From an uncultured bacterium (GTDB taxonomy: Bacteria > Planctomycetota > Phycisphaerae > Phycisphaerales > SM1A02), in contig CAIXJC010000020.1 in NCBI GenBank assembly GCA_903919715.1, forward strand, positions 1-39,935: a stretch of DNA of 39,935 nucleotides, in the 5' to 3' direction. The notes under the pieces were generated by a model. The model had not been told where the DNA came from. It saw only the letters and a program-made list of their open reading frames with translations, and did not search any database. Each line of letters starts with the position of its first letter. Position 1 is the first letter of the stretch. This document shows positions 1-7,648 of this stretch, one piece after another. Position numbers and translations under genes: made by a program.

Positions 1-146
1 ATCGATTCCAGCTCACTGCTTCTGCCGTGCTTGCGCCGGATGATTCCATCTTCGAAATGCATCTCACTGGCAGTGGCGCTCCCGCTCCCGGCGCACTCGC
101 GCTGATCGGTATGGCCGGAATCTTCGGCGGACGAAGACGGCGGTGA
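1..146 (+). CDS. C-terminal end of a secreted protein with a PEP-CTERM-like sorting tail (partial)
   Basis: Only the last 47 codons are present, read from base 3; the gene begins outside the window. The visible end has a Pro-Ala-Pro-Gly element (PAPGALALIGMAG), a short hydrophobic helix and a terminal cluster of four arginines before TGA. This three-part layout is that of the PEP-CTERM/exosortase family of surface-sorting signals in its planctomycete form, so the protein is probably exported, with the tail cleaved or retained at the membrane. The stop overlaps the GTG start of the protease gene by four bases, which suggests translational coupling. The function of the missing N-terminal part cannot be inferred. 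Confidence 0.75.
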   Translation, partial: RFQLTASAVLAPDDSIFEMHLTGSGAPAPGALALIGMAGIFGGRRRR

Positions 147-1702
147 TTCGCAGCGCGCACAACTGCGCAGTAACTCTTGGGCTATTGGTCGCGATCGCTT
201 CGTCGGCATCGAGCGCCTCCGCTGACCAGAACGCCTCCGCTGACCAGAGCGCCTCCGCTGCGCCGCCGATTGGTTCTCCAGATCAAGTTGGCGGATGGGC
301 GAGCGATCGATTACTCGTGCAGTTAATGCCTGGCGCAAGCGTGTCAATGACGAGCGATCGAGTTGTCGCTGTGCTTGACTGCGAAGGTGTTCTCGATGCG
401 GTTGCAACGGTGGAGTTGACCATCCGTTCATTGGGTGTAACGCCGCTCTTTACAGTTCCACCAGCAAATACAGCGCTCGCGAAAAAACTTGGTCTTGATC
501 GTTGGATCGTGGTCCATCTGCCACTCGGGACGAATGTGCCCGCGCTCGCGAAACGCATTTCAACCAGCGCCAGTACAGCCATCGAACGCGCAGAAGCGGA
601 TGTCATCGGCGCTGTTGCAAGTGAATGCTCTACGCCGAGCGATGCAAGTTTCGCACAGCAGTGGGCGCTGGAAAACACGGGCCAAACAGTCGGAGACATT
701 GTTGGGACGCCAGATGCGGACATCAATGCGCGCGGGGCATGGCATCTCTCGACAGGTTCCGCCACAACGATTGTCGCCATTCTCGATGGCGGAGTAAATC
801 CACATCAACAGTTCGCCGATCGCCTCATGCCTGGAATAAATATTCCTGCGGGGACGACAGACACGACAGACAATTGTTCGAACCACGGCACCATGACCGC
901 AGGCGTTATTGCCGCGGCGGGCAATGATGCGGTTGGTATCGCTGGCATCGACTGGAATACGCGCATACTTCCAGTGGTTGTTTTGAACGGATGCAGTGGT
1001 GTCACGTCATGGTTTGCGCAGGGATTGACATGGGCGACTGACCAAGGAGCGAATGTCATAAATTGCAGTTTGCAGTACAACAATTCAACGACCGTTATGC
1101 AGAATGCTGTGCTCTATGCGCACGCATCGGGTGTTGCGATTGTCGCGGCGAGTGGCAATATGGGTGAGATCGGCGTGACATACCCAGCGAAGTATGTCGA
1201 AGTAATTGGTGTTGGGTCTCTGAATGCTGCTGACGCGATCTCTTCAACAAGTGGGGTCGGTCAGGGAGTCGATGTTGAAGCTCCGGGCGTTGATGTGCTC
1301 TCGACGTCTGGATTGAATGAGTACGCAATCAGCAGTGGAACCAGTATTGCAGCGCCGCATGCAACAGCAACCATCGCCCTCATGCACGCAGTGGTGCCGC
1401 AGATTCCTTGCACGCAACTTCGAGTGTTTCTCGAAGCAACATGCCACGACGTTGGCGAACCGGGACCCGATGGCGTATCTGGGATGGGACGCATCGATGC
1501 TGGCGCAGCGATTCGGCTTGCCCGTGCGTTCTACCTTGGGGACATTAATGGAGGTGGAACGGTCGGCGGCGACGACCTCGCGATCATGCTGGGAGCGTGG
1601 GGGCCGTGCGATTTTAATTGTTCAGCAGATCTTGATGATGACGGTTTCATCGGAGGTGGAGATCTTGCGATTCTGCTTTCGAGATGGGGATTCATGCCAT
1701 GA
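143..1702 (+). CDS. Secreted subtilisin-like (S8) serine protease with C-terminal dockerin-like repeats
   Basis: A 519-residue preproprotein. A signal peptide (about residues 1-27) is followed by a short ASADQ repeat, an N-terminal prodomain-like region (about 50-160) and an S8 catalytic domain. The triad is visible: Asp215 (ILDGGV), His248 (NHGTM) and Ser401 (SGTSIAAPH), with the oxyanion Asn339 (ASGN). The last 55 residues hold two dockerin-type repeats (GDINGGGTVGGDDLAIML and DLDDDGFIGGGDLAILL). The first repeat has Gly where a calcium-binding Asp is usual, so it may be degenerate. Start GTG at 143 overlaps the previous stop (GTGA). The stop overlaps the next gene's start (ATGA). It is a paralogue of the protease at 8943. 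It probably degrades extracellular or surface protein; the substrate is unknown. Confidence 0.9.
   Translation: MIRSAHNCAVTLGLLVAIASSASSASADQNASADQSASAAPPIGSPDQVGGWASDRLLVQLMPGASVSMTSDRVVAVLDCEGVLDAVATVELTIRSLGVTPLFTVPPANTALAKKLGLDRWIVVHLPLGTNVPALAKRISTSASTAIERAEADVIGAVASECSTPSDASFAQQWALENTGQTVGDIVGTPDADINARGAWHLSTGSATTIVAILDGGVNPHQQFADRLMPGINIPAGTTDTTDNCSNHGTMTAGVIAAAGNDAVGIAGIDWNTRILPVVVLNGCSGVTSWFAQGLTWATDQGANVINCSLQYNNSTTVMQNAVLYAHASGVAIVAASGNMGEIGVTYPAKYVEVIGVGSLNAADAISSTSGVGQGVDVEAPGVDVLSTSGLNEYAISSGTSIAAPHATATIALMHAVVPQIPCTQLRVFLEATCHDVGEPGPDGVSGMGRIDAGAAIRLARAFYLGDINGGGTVGGDDLAIMLGAWGPCDFNCSADLDDDGFIGGGDLAILLSRWGFMP
214..260 (+). repeat. 18-base tandem repeat in the protease leader
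   Basis: Unit cgcctccgctgaccaga plus one variable base, about 2.6 copies (214-231, 232-249 and a partial copy from 250). It is in frame and encodes ASADQN/ASADQS/ASA just after the predicted signal-peptide cleavage region. Copies differ by one base, so the duplication looks recent. It probably acts only as a linker. Confidence 0.85.
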
Positions 1703-2742
1703 CACACAACTTCAAATTATTCCCGTCGATCTTGGTTGCCGCACTTCTTTCTCTCTGCTCGACGGCGATCGATTCTTTCGGAGAATGCACTGCTTTCGCC
1801 GCAGATCCCGCTGATATCAATCTCGACGAACGCGTCGATGCTCAGGATCTTGCGATGTTGCTGGGTGCTTGGGGACTCGAGACATTTGCGACCCGCGCTG
1901 ATATCAATCAGGATTTGTTGGTTGATGCGCAGGACTTGGCGATACTTCTGGGCAGATGGACCACCCAGCCACTTTCGTGGGCGACGGTTCTTCGATTTCC
2001 GCCGTGCCCAGATGTCATCACGGACCCAGCACTTCGCGCCGCAATTTCTGCAACAGGACTTCCGTGGCGAGTTCGAGATAATGCAACCGGTATCGAGATG
2101 CTCCTTGTCGCGCCTGGCACATTCATGATGGGCGCAAGCCCTGGCGATACGGAGGCGTGGTTCGATGAGATGCCAGCGCATCAAGTGACGATCACTCACG
2201 CATTTTATTTAGGCAAGACAGAAGTCACTCAAGCTCAGTGGCAATCGATAATGGGAAACAATCCAAGCGCCTTTGTTGGATTCAAAGACAGTCCATTGCG
2301 ACCAGTCGAGCAACTCTCTTGGAACATGGTTCAGCCATTTTGTATTCAGACTGGTTTGCGATTACCCACAGAAGCCGAGTGGGAATTTGCATGTCGAGCT
2401 AGCAATACAACGCCGATGTACGGGCCGCTGAATGACATTGCGTGGAATGTGGGAAACAATCCACCGTTTGGGACGAAAGCTGTCGCGACAAAGTTGGCAA
2501 ATGCGCTCGGGTTTTACGACATGATCGGCAATGTGTGGGAGTGGTGCCAGGATCGGTATGGGTGGTACTCCTCCGCAAGCGTTACAGATCCACAAGGACC
2601 TTCGAGTGGCTCGACACGAGTCATTCGCGGAGGGAGTTGGGGATTTGGTTCGTCGTTCTGTCGCGCATCGCGGCGCTACAGCTTCACTCCCAATTTCGTT
2701 GATGAAGGTGGACACGGCTTTCGTGTCGCGCGGAATCCATAA
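1699..2742 (+). CDS. Secreted SUMF1/FGE-fold protein with N-terminal dockerin repeats
   Basis: 347 residues. Start ATG at 1699 is chosen because it overlaps the protease stop (ATGA) and leads straight into a signal peptide (MTHNFKLFPSILVAALLSLC). An earlier in-frame ATG at 1684 would put five extra residues before it. Two dockerin-type repeats follow (DINLDERVDAQDLAMLLGAW and DINQDLLVDAQDLAILLGRW, about residues 34-90). The rest is a formylglycine-generating-enzyme (SUMF1) fold: PGTFMMGA, EMPAHQVTI, KTEVTQAQW, LRLPTEAEWEFACRA, GNVWEWCQD, VIRGGSWGF and GHGFRVARN. Of the two copper-binding cysteines of true FGE, only the second is present (Cys321); the first position is Phe316. A sulfatase-activating role is therefore doubtful, and a binding or other catalytic role is more likely. 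No sulfatase gene is nearby. Confidence 0.88.
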   Translation: MTHNFKLFPSILVAALLSLCSTAIDSFGECTAFAADPADINLDERVDAQDLAMLLGAWGLETFATRADINQDLLVDAQDLAILLGRWTTQPLSWATVLRFPPCPDVITDPALRAAISATGLPWRVRDNATGIEMLLVAPGTFMMGASPGDTEAWFDEMPAHQVTITHAFYLGKTEVTQAQWQSIMGNNPSAFVGFKDSPLRPVEQLSWNMVQPFCIQTGLRLPTEAEWEFACRASNTTPMYGPLNDIAWNVGNNPPFGTKAVATKLANALGFYDMIGNVWEWCQDRYGWYSSASVTDPQGPSSGSTRVIRGGSWGFGSSFCRASRRYSFTPNFVDEGGHGFRVARNP

Positions 2743-2993
2743 GACTTAGAGTATTTGGTTCGATGCAGTGCGCTTGATGAGCACACGTCACGAATGCGAT
2801 GGAATACGCTGCGTTTAGAGGATTCCTGACAATCACCGAACTGCCACAATCAAAAATTTGCCGTTTATTTAGCAAATGAATCGATACGCCCGCGTTCGTT
2901 GGCAGATACACTGCTATTGCATGCGACACAATCCCAGACCATGTGTTTGGTTGTCGACTCTGTTGGACAGTAGTCGATTTGTAAGGGGATCTC
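2743..2993. other. Intergenic stretch, no gene recognised
   Basis: Between the SUMF1 gene and the cysteine-rich ORF I find no convincing coding frame, RNA gene or strong hairpin. An AAGGGG motif at 2982-2987 lies a few bases before ATG 2994 and could be a ribosome binding site. The stretch probably holds the promoter for the next two reading frames, but no clear -35/-10 pair stands out. Confidence 0.4.
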
Positions 2994-3228
2994 ATGCGAG
3001 TCTTATCGCAATCGCACTTTGCTTTGTGATCGGTCGAAAAGGAAGTTATTGCAAATATTCGCCATCAGGGGCCGGGTGTATTGCAATGTTCGGGGGTACT
3101 GCTCGAAGCTTCCAGGAATTGTCTGTACCCAGTATGGAATGACGCAGTGTTGTTGTCTGGTCGCGGGAGGTTGGGATTGTGTTTGTCGATATCCGACAGA
3201 TTGCACAACGCAAAACAATTGCCAATGA
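2994..3228 (+). pseudogene. Small cysteine-rich secreted ORF, apparently frameshifted
   Basis: No single frame gives a full protein, but the pieces look coherent. One frame encodes a signal-peptide-like helix (ASLIAIALCFVIG, from about 2998) followed by GSYCKYSPSGAGC. The next frame (3019-3228) encodes a tail with YCSK, GIVC, QCCC, WDCVC, TDC and NNC, ending in TGA. Adding one G to the GGGGG run near 3090-3096 would join them into a short exported protein with eleven cysteines. It would end 18 bases before the next start. The ATG at 2994 behind AAGGGG is in a third frame, so the start is unresolved. The disulfide-rich pattern is real in the sequence, but that it is a functional gene is inference. 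No family is recognised. Confidence 0.4.
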
Positions 3229-3235
3229 TGACTTG

Positions 3236-3241
3236 AAGGAG
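3236..3241 (+). promoter_or_regulatory. Ribosome binding site AAGGAG that fixes the start at ATG 3247
   Basis: A near-perfect Shine-Dalgarno sequence five bases before ATG 3247. The only start in the long downstream frame without a shift is a TTG at 3269, which has no such site at a proper distance. This supports reading the next gene from 3247 through a frame break. Confidence 0.75.
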
Positions 3242-3246
3242 AAAAA

Positions 3247-4081
3247 ATGAAAGCTATGAATCATCCATTTGTCACTTTTGTTGTGTTGGTACTTGTTGGC
3301 GTGGCTGGGGGGGTATGCGTGGTGGACAGCCGATGCAACGGTCGTCCGCCTGCCCGACGCTGATCATTACCCAGCCGAAGTGCGCGAAACGGCTGCGGAA
3401 GCACAAATGACGCTCGCGCCGTTTCCCACCATTTCTCTTCATGACAGGGCGTTGATTCGGGAGCGCATCGATGTCGCGCTCGATCCGACACGGGCGGTGC
3501 TTGGGTCTGCGACATCCGAGATCAGCGATATTGCATCAGAGTTCATCGTCGCTCGATTCGGATCGTCAACCGACGAATATTTGGCACTCCGACTCTCCGC
3601 AGGGTGGACCCCAAAGTCGGATGCTGAAATTGAGATCGGGGGTGGTGTGGCGGCACTCGAATACTTTGGTCTCAATACAACAGGTGCTGGTGGAGATATT
3701 GCGACAGCGACAGAGGTTTTGAATGGATATGCAGCGGCTCCAGATGGGATCAATCGGTATGTAGGCATCCTTGACGGGGTCGATGTATTCGTTGCTGATA
3801 TCACGCCAGCGGGTAGTAGGATGGGATTGATCGAAGGAACACTCGGATCTTTAGTCTGGCAAGGAAGCGTGAGCCGAACTGGCCGATCATGGCTCAAGCC
3901 GCCGACCGATCCAGACATGTCGAGCGACAGCGTTCGGATCGGATTCATTTTGGAATCCGAATCGGGATGGCGCAGTCCCTTCCAGATGGTCTTGAAGCGG
4001 ACCTTGGGAAGATCGGGCTGGGTTCTGATTTCAGTCGATCGTTTCAATACCACTTACGAATGCGCGTCGACCGAATGGTGA
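3247..4081 (+). pseudogene. Secreted hypothetical protein, frame broken at a run of seven G
   Basis: From ATG 3247 the frame gives MKAMNHPFVTFVVLVLVGVAGG, an export signal, then runs into a stop at 3361-3363. Dropping one G from the G7 run (3307-3313) joins it to the long frame that continues GYAWWTADATVVRLPD and ends at TGA 4081, for a total of about 277 residues. The mature part is soluble-looking, with no recognised domain; it has a glycine-rich segment (EIGGGVAALEYFGLNTTGAGG) and ends NTTYECASTEW. A TTG start at 3269 would avoid the break, but it has no ribosome binding site and gives a poorer signal peptide. The break may be a sequencing error, a true mutation or a phase-variable tract. 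Function unknown. Confidence 0.6.
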
Positions 4082-4180
4082 TGAATCGGTTCAAGCGTTT
4101 GTTTGTCATCTTCAACGAATCGAGTACGCGAGTTGGTTGTGCATCTCTCGCGGCGTGAGCAGTGGCCCCATCGGCGTCCC

Positions 4181-4195
4181 GCGCTTCTCAAGCGC
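4181..4195. terminator. Small inverted repeat between convergent genes
   Basis: GCGCTT-CTC-AAGCGC is a perfect six-base-pair stem with a three-base loop. It sits between the plus-strand hypothetical gene (ends 4081) and the minus-strand aroE (ends 4253). There is no T-run on either side, so an intrinsic terminator is only a possibility. Confidence 0.25.
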
Positions 4196-4252
4196 TGCTA
4201 CTGAAACTGCTTCTGTCGTGGGTGTGGCGCAACCCAATCTGATAAAGAAGAA

Positions 4253-5113
4253 TTATTCTCCCAGCGCGCGCGCCACGGCCTTTTGAAAAACGGCCTCATC
4301 TGGTTCTATGCCAGTCCACTCCGAAAATATTTGCATCGCAAGTTGCACAAGCATTTCCACGCCATCCACAATCGGGCAACCGAGCGCTCGGGCGGTTTGT
4401 AAAAACGGGGTCACACGCGGATTTGTAATGACATCCACCACAGTCATATTCTTGTTCACGCTCTGCCAATTAACCGGCACCAATTCCAGCGCGGGAGCGG
4501 CTCCTAAATGCGTGGCGTTCATGAAAATGTCCGTCCCCGTGGGTATGGTGATTTCACCGGCCCATTTCTGCCATTGCGCCGGTACGCCTGAAGCCTTTGT
4601 GACGGTTTGCGCCACTTCAACTCCTTGAGATTCCCTTCGCGTGCACAGGGTTATGTGTGACGCTCCCGCCCACGCAAGTTCAACAGCCATCGCTCTTCCA
4701 GCGCCACCCGCTCCAAGCATGGCAACTCGCTTGCCTTTGATGGTCGTGACTTTTTGAATGGCCTTCACCACGCCCTTGCCATCATTGTTGTGACCGGTCA
4801 GTCGACCATTCTTTATAGTCATGTAATTCACCGCTCCGATTGCTTGGACATCTTTATCCACTTCATCAAGGTGGGGTATCGATGCGACTTTATAAGGCAC
4901 GGTTATGCAGGCGCCAGAAAATCCTAAATCCCGAACTCCGGCAATGGCGGCCGCAATTTTGGATTCCGACTGCACATCGCATTTCCAAAACTGCCACTGC
5001 AATCCGTAGTGCGCATACACCGCATCAAACATTCGGTCGATTGGATTTTCGGCAACTGGATGCCCCAACATGCAAGTCATTTGTTTTTGTGGGGGAAGAA
5101 CTGCTTCTGGCAT
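4253..5113 (-). CDS. aroE: Shikimate dehydrogenase family protein (AroE-like) with an altered substrate loop
   Basis: 286 residues from ATG 5113; an in-frame TTG at 5137 lies inside the likely promoter. The AroE fold is clear: substrate-domain motif CITVPYK with the catalytic Lys, GAVN, GHNNDGKG with the conserved Asp, NADP-binding GAGGAGRA, and the C-terminal DGVEMLVQLAMQIFSEWTG. AroE reduces 3-dehydroshikimate to shikimate for aromatic amino acids. The oddity is the N-terminal loop. Family members read GxPxxHSxSP, where the two serines hold the shikimate carboxylate; here it is GHPVAENPIDRMF, shorter and with no Ser. The usual NTD is NND. The substrate could therefore be a shikimate-like compound, or the pocket may have been rebuilt. 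It stands alone, with no other aro gene in view. Confidence 0.8.
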   Translation of the reverse strand: MPEAVLPPQKQMTCMLGHPVAENPIDRMFDAVYAHYGLQWQFWKCDVQSESKIAAAIAGVRDLGFSGACITVPYKVASIPHLDEVDKDVQAIGAVNYMTIKNGRLTGHNNDGKGVVKAIQKVTTIKGKRVAMLGAGGAGRAMAVELAWAGASHITLCTRRESQGVEVAQTVTKASGVPAQWQKWAGEITIPTGTDIFMNATHLGAAPALELVPVNWQSVNKNMTVVDVITNPRVTPFLQTARALGCPIVDGVEMLVQLAMQIFSEWTGIEPDEAVFQKAVARALGE

Positions 5114-5120
5114 AATTGGA

Positions 5121-5126
5121 ATTATA
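5121..5126 (-). promoter_or_regulatory. Perfect -10 box (TATAAT) seven bases before the aroE start
   Basis: On the minus strand TATAAT is followed by seven bases and then ATG 5113. Transcription would begin at or next to the A of the start codon, so the aroE mRNA is probably leaderless; no Shine-Dalgarno is visible. A weak -35 candidate TTGTCA lies about 21 bases upstream, longer than the ideal spacing. Confidence 0.5.
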
Positions 5127-5137
5127 TAGGACGCCAA

Positions 5138-5462
5138 CTTGAAATTATGACAAACAACTCGCGGTGATGGACCTGGCGCTTTAAGGCGACCGTCTGTTGT
5201 TCACGCAGTGCTCGCGGCGATTGCTGCGCACCGAAAATGTGGGCAGCAACCGTCTCAGCCGATGGAAAGTTCTCTCGGGCGAGTTCCGCAGGCGCTGATG
5301 GAACGTGTGAATAAATTTCGCAAATCGGATCGTGTCGGTCGCCGAGGACTGTTTGAGCCCCGAGAGGACTTTTTACGGCTGCTTACTTATGCATTTCCGT
5401 GGATCGACTCTGTAGATATTTCCGCGGCCATCCCCGCCATGCATCGATACCCGCACAGCACA
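5138..5462. other. Intergenic region, no gene recognised
   Basis: It separates aroE from the membrane-protein gene, both on the minus strand. A plus-strand frame stays open from 5208 across this region, but it continues for hundreds of bases antisense to the membrane-protein gene and resembles no family, so I do not call it. No RNA gene or clear hairpin is seen. It carries the upstream promoter elements of aroE. Confidence 0.4.
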
Positions 5463-6059
5463 TCACATCCAGCGAGAAACTTCACTGCGAATCTTCTCAC
5501 GCTTGAACCAAATGATTATGAAGACCGCCCCAGCAATCGCCCAGAGAAATCCGAAGCCCATGCTGAACATGCCGAGCATCTTTGTTGCCGCCGGGGACAT
5601 TGGATTAGGCGTGCCACTCTTTTCGGCCAATGCCAGTTGATCTTGCAGCGAAAAATATCCAAGCACGCTCGCAACAACCGCGAGAAGAATCTTCAGCGCT
5701 GCCCAAGAGAGCAGCATCATTCGGCACTGAGCTTGCCGCTTTATCAATTTCGCACCGCCGACAATCAAGAGGATCGCAACCAATGTGGTGAAGACGGAAT
5801 TGGCGATCATCCAGCCTTGCATCTTCTCGAGTGCTCCAAACGTTTCTGCAGTAGAGGGGCCGCTCTTGTTCGCGGGGATAAACTTCGCCATGAGTTCGCT
5901 GATGGGTCCCAAGGCCACCGATCCAATCACGCCACAGAAGCCAGCCATTGCGCCAAATGCGCCAAAGACAATCGAAATGATTCCCAAGACTTTTGGCCAC
6001 TGCGCAGAGTGAGCACTTGGTTGAGTGGTGGGTTGATATTCAGGTGGAAATGTGGTCAT
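5463..6059 (-). CDS. Small four-helix membrane protein of unknown function
   Basis: 198 residues. A hydrophilic Pro/Thr/Ser/Gln-rich start (MTTFPPEYQPTTQPSAHSAQ) is followed by a likely helix at about 24-46 (glycine-rich, VFGAFGAMAGFCGVIG). Further helices lie at about 84-104, 113-134 and 158-184, with a basic cytoplasmic tail (WFKREKIRSEVSRWM). A loop of about 35 residues between the first two helices (KSGPSTAETFGALEKMQG) is probably exposed. The amphipathic-to-membrane pattern and frequent small residues make the coding call firm even though no named family is recognised. It has its own intergenic spaces on both sides and is not clearly part of an operon. Confidence 0.7.
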   Translation of the reverse strand: MTTFPPEYQPTTQPSAHSAQWPKVLGIISIVFGAFGAMAGFCGVIGSVALGPISELMAKFIPANKSGPSTAETFGALEKMQGWMIANSVFTTLVAILLIVGGAKLIKRQAQCRMMLLSWAALKILLAVVASVLGYFSLQDQLALAEKSGTPNPMSPAATKMLGMFSMGFGFLWAIAGAVFIIIWFKREKIRSEVSRWM

Positions 6060-6223
6060 AGTATTTTCTGGGGGTTTGGTTTGAAGGACGATACCGCGAG
6101 ATGACCTTGCCGGTATTTGATCGCGGGCAAGCTCAGGAGGCGGTGTGGGTTAAAAGACGATGACCTGCGCCGCCACGAATGGACCTCGGAATCTGGGGAG
6201 GCGTTCAAAAATTTAGTGAATAG

Positions 6224-7648
6224 TTATGGCAACGTAATGCGTGCGTGATACGACGCATCAGTCATCATGGTCTGCGAATCACCAGGCACCCCGTGTGGCA
6301 ACCACTCGTCTTCGCGCACAACTTTTCCGCTGGCTTGCTTTGCGAGCCACTTCGCTTGATCTTGATTTTCGGCGCGGTCCATACTGCACGTGCTCCAAAG
6401 AATCATTCCTCCAGAAGCGCAGAGACCACGGTGATGATCCCCGATTCCACGCTGGAGTCGAAGAAGTTCATCGAGATTGCGCTCGGTGAATCGGTATCGC
6501 GCTTCGAGTCGTCTCGCCAACACGCCGGTGTTGGAGCATGGCACATCGAGAATGACGAGATCAAAGTAACGAGGGAGCGTGCCGATTTCAGTGAGTTCGA
6601 CGACTTTGAGATTTGCGATGCCTTCTGCGCGCGCACGCAGCGAAACCATTCGCTGCGGATCGGGATCTGTCGCCCAAACTTCAGCGTTTGGATGTCGAAG
6701 TGCGCACTGCACTGCCTTTGTTCCACGGCCAGCGCACGCATCCAGAATTCGCCCAGGCGACATGTCGCGAGTTCCATCAATCGCACGTGCACTTGCGGGA
6801 TCTTGCACAAGCAGCGCTGGGAACTGAGCAAGAATCGACGCAAGCATTTCAGTCGTGTCGTTCCAGACGAAAAAGCCTTCGACGGAGTGCGGTGTGGCGC
6901 ATTTGCGAACGGGATGATCGCTCGCAAGCGTATTGCCCGTTGCATCGTGCACCACGATTGGCATTTGCAATAGGCCATGCACTGCGAATTTCCGAGCGGT
7001 CTCCATTCCTCGTGCGACCGACCAACGTGTGATTAGAGCAGTGGGATGACTTGTTTGCGCGGAGAGTCGAGCGATGGGATCGGATGAAAGAACAGGCTCG
7101 TTCAGCTTTAAGACCGAACCATCTGGCAGGGGAAGCGCATCGGCGTGTTCCCACCAAGGAAATTTCTCAGTTGCAGGAATGCAGTCGCCGCGCAATCCAA
7201 CGATGCGCCGCAGAAGAGCGTTCACGAATCCGCCTGCGCCTGCTTGCAGTCGTCCTCGAGTCCAACTGACTGCGTCATCGACCACAGCATGATCGGGTTC
7301 GCGTGGCATAAATAAGATCTGTGTGATGCTGACCAAGAGTGCGGCGCGAATCTCAGGTTGAACTTCCAGCCACGGCCGATTGCAAAGAACGCGAGCAATG
7401 GATTCGGCGGTCAGCCAATGTCGCAGCGTTGCTTGTTCGATGGCTGTGGCGAGTCCACCGATTGATTCGCCAGTCGCTTCACGTCCATGCGACTTTGGTG
7501 CAGAGCTTCCAGTCGAGTCAAAGTTGGGAGCAGAACGTGGCGCACGCACCGTCCGTGCGTCGAACCGCAACTCTGGAAAGCAGGAGACCTGCGCCAAAAT
7601 GCGAGTCAACGCGGCCGCGCGCGTGGGTGAAGCAAATCGATCATTCAC
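6224..7648 (-). CDS. rsmB: 16S rRNA (cytosine-C5) methyltransferase, RsmB/Sun type
   Basis: 474 residues. Members methylate C967 of 16S rRNA using S-adenosylmethionine. The N-terminal part (about 60-190) is the NusB-like RNA-binding domain ([22 protein letters not shown]). The C-terminal part is the methyltransferase: [13 protein letters not shown]-binding [12 protein letters not shown] (from 303), motif [11 protein letters not shown] with Cys371, and motif [12 protein letters not shown] with the nucleophilic Cys421. Before the NusB domain there are about 60 extra low-complexity residues compared with the E. coli protein. The start overlaps the metK stop by four bases (ATGA), so the enzyme that makes SAM and one that uses it are co-translated. 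Confidence 0.9.
   Translation of the reverse strand: MNDRFASPTRAAALTRILAQVSCFPELRFDARTVRAPRSAPNFDSTGSSAPKSHGREATGESIGGLATAIEQATLRHWLTAESIARVLCNRPWLEVQPEIRAALLVSITQILFMPREPDHAVVDDAVSWTRGRLQAGAGGFVNALLRRIVGLRGDCIPATEKFPWWEHADALPLPDGSVLKLNEPVLSSDPIARLSAQTSHPTALITRWSVARGMETARKFAVHGLLQMPIVVHDATGNTLASDHPVRKCATPHSVEGFFVWNDTTEMLASILAQFPALLVQDPASARAIDGTRDMSPGRILDACAGRGTKAVQCALRHPNAEVWATDPDPQRMVSLRARAEGIANLKVVELTEIGTLPRYFDLVILDVPCSNTGVLARRLEARYRFTERNLDELLRLQRGIGDHHRGLCASGGMILWSTCSMDRAENQDQAKWLAKQASGKVVREDEWLPHGVPGDSQTMMTDASYHARITLP

Noticed and set aside
1699..2742. Diversity-generating retroelement target (SUMF1/C-lectin fold)
   Set aside because: No reverse transcriptase, template repeat or variable-repeat copy is seen in the window.
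3269..3271. TTG start for the secreted hypothetical gene
   Set aside because: No ribosome binding site at a working distance, whereas ATG 3247 has AAGGAG and a better signal peptide; kept as an alternative in the gene entry.
5208..6104. 298-codon open frame on the plus strand
   Set aside because: Antisense to the four-helix membrane protein for two thirds of its length, Arg/His/Ser-rich, no recognisable family, no ribosome binding site.
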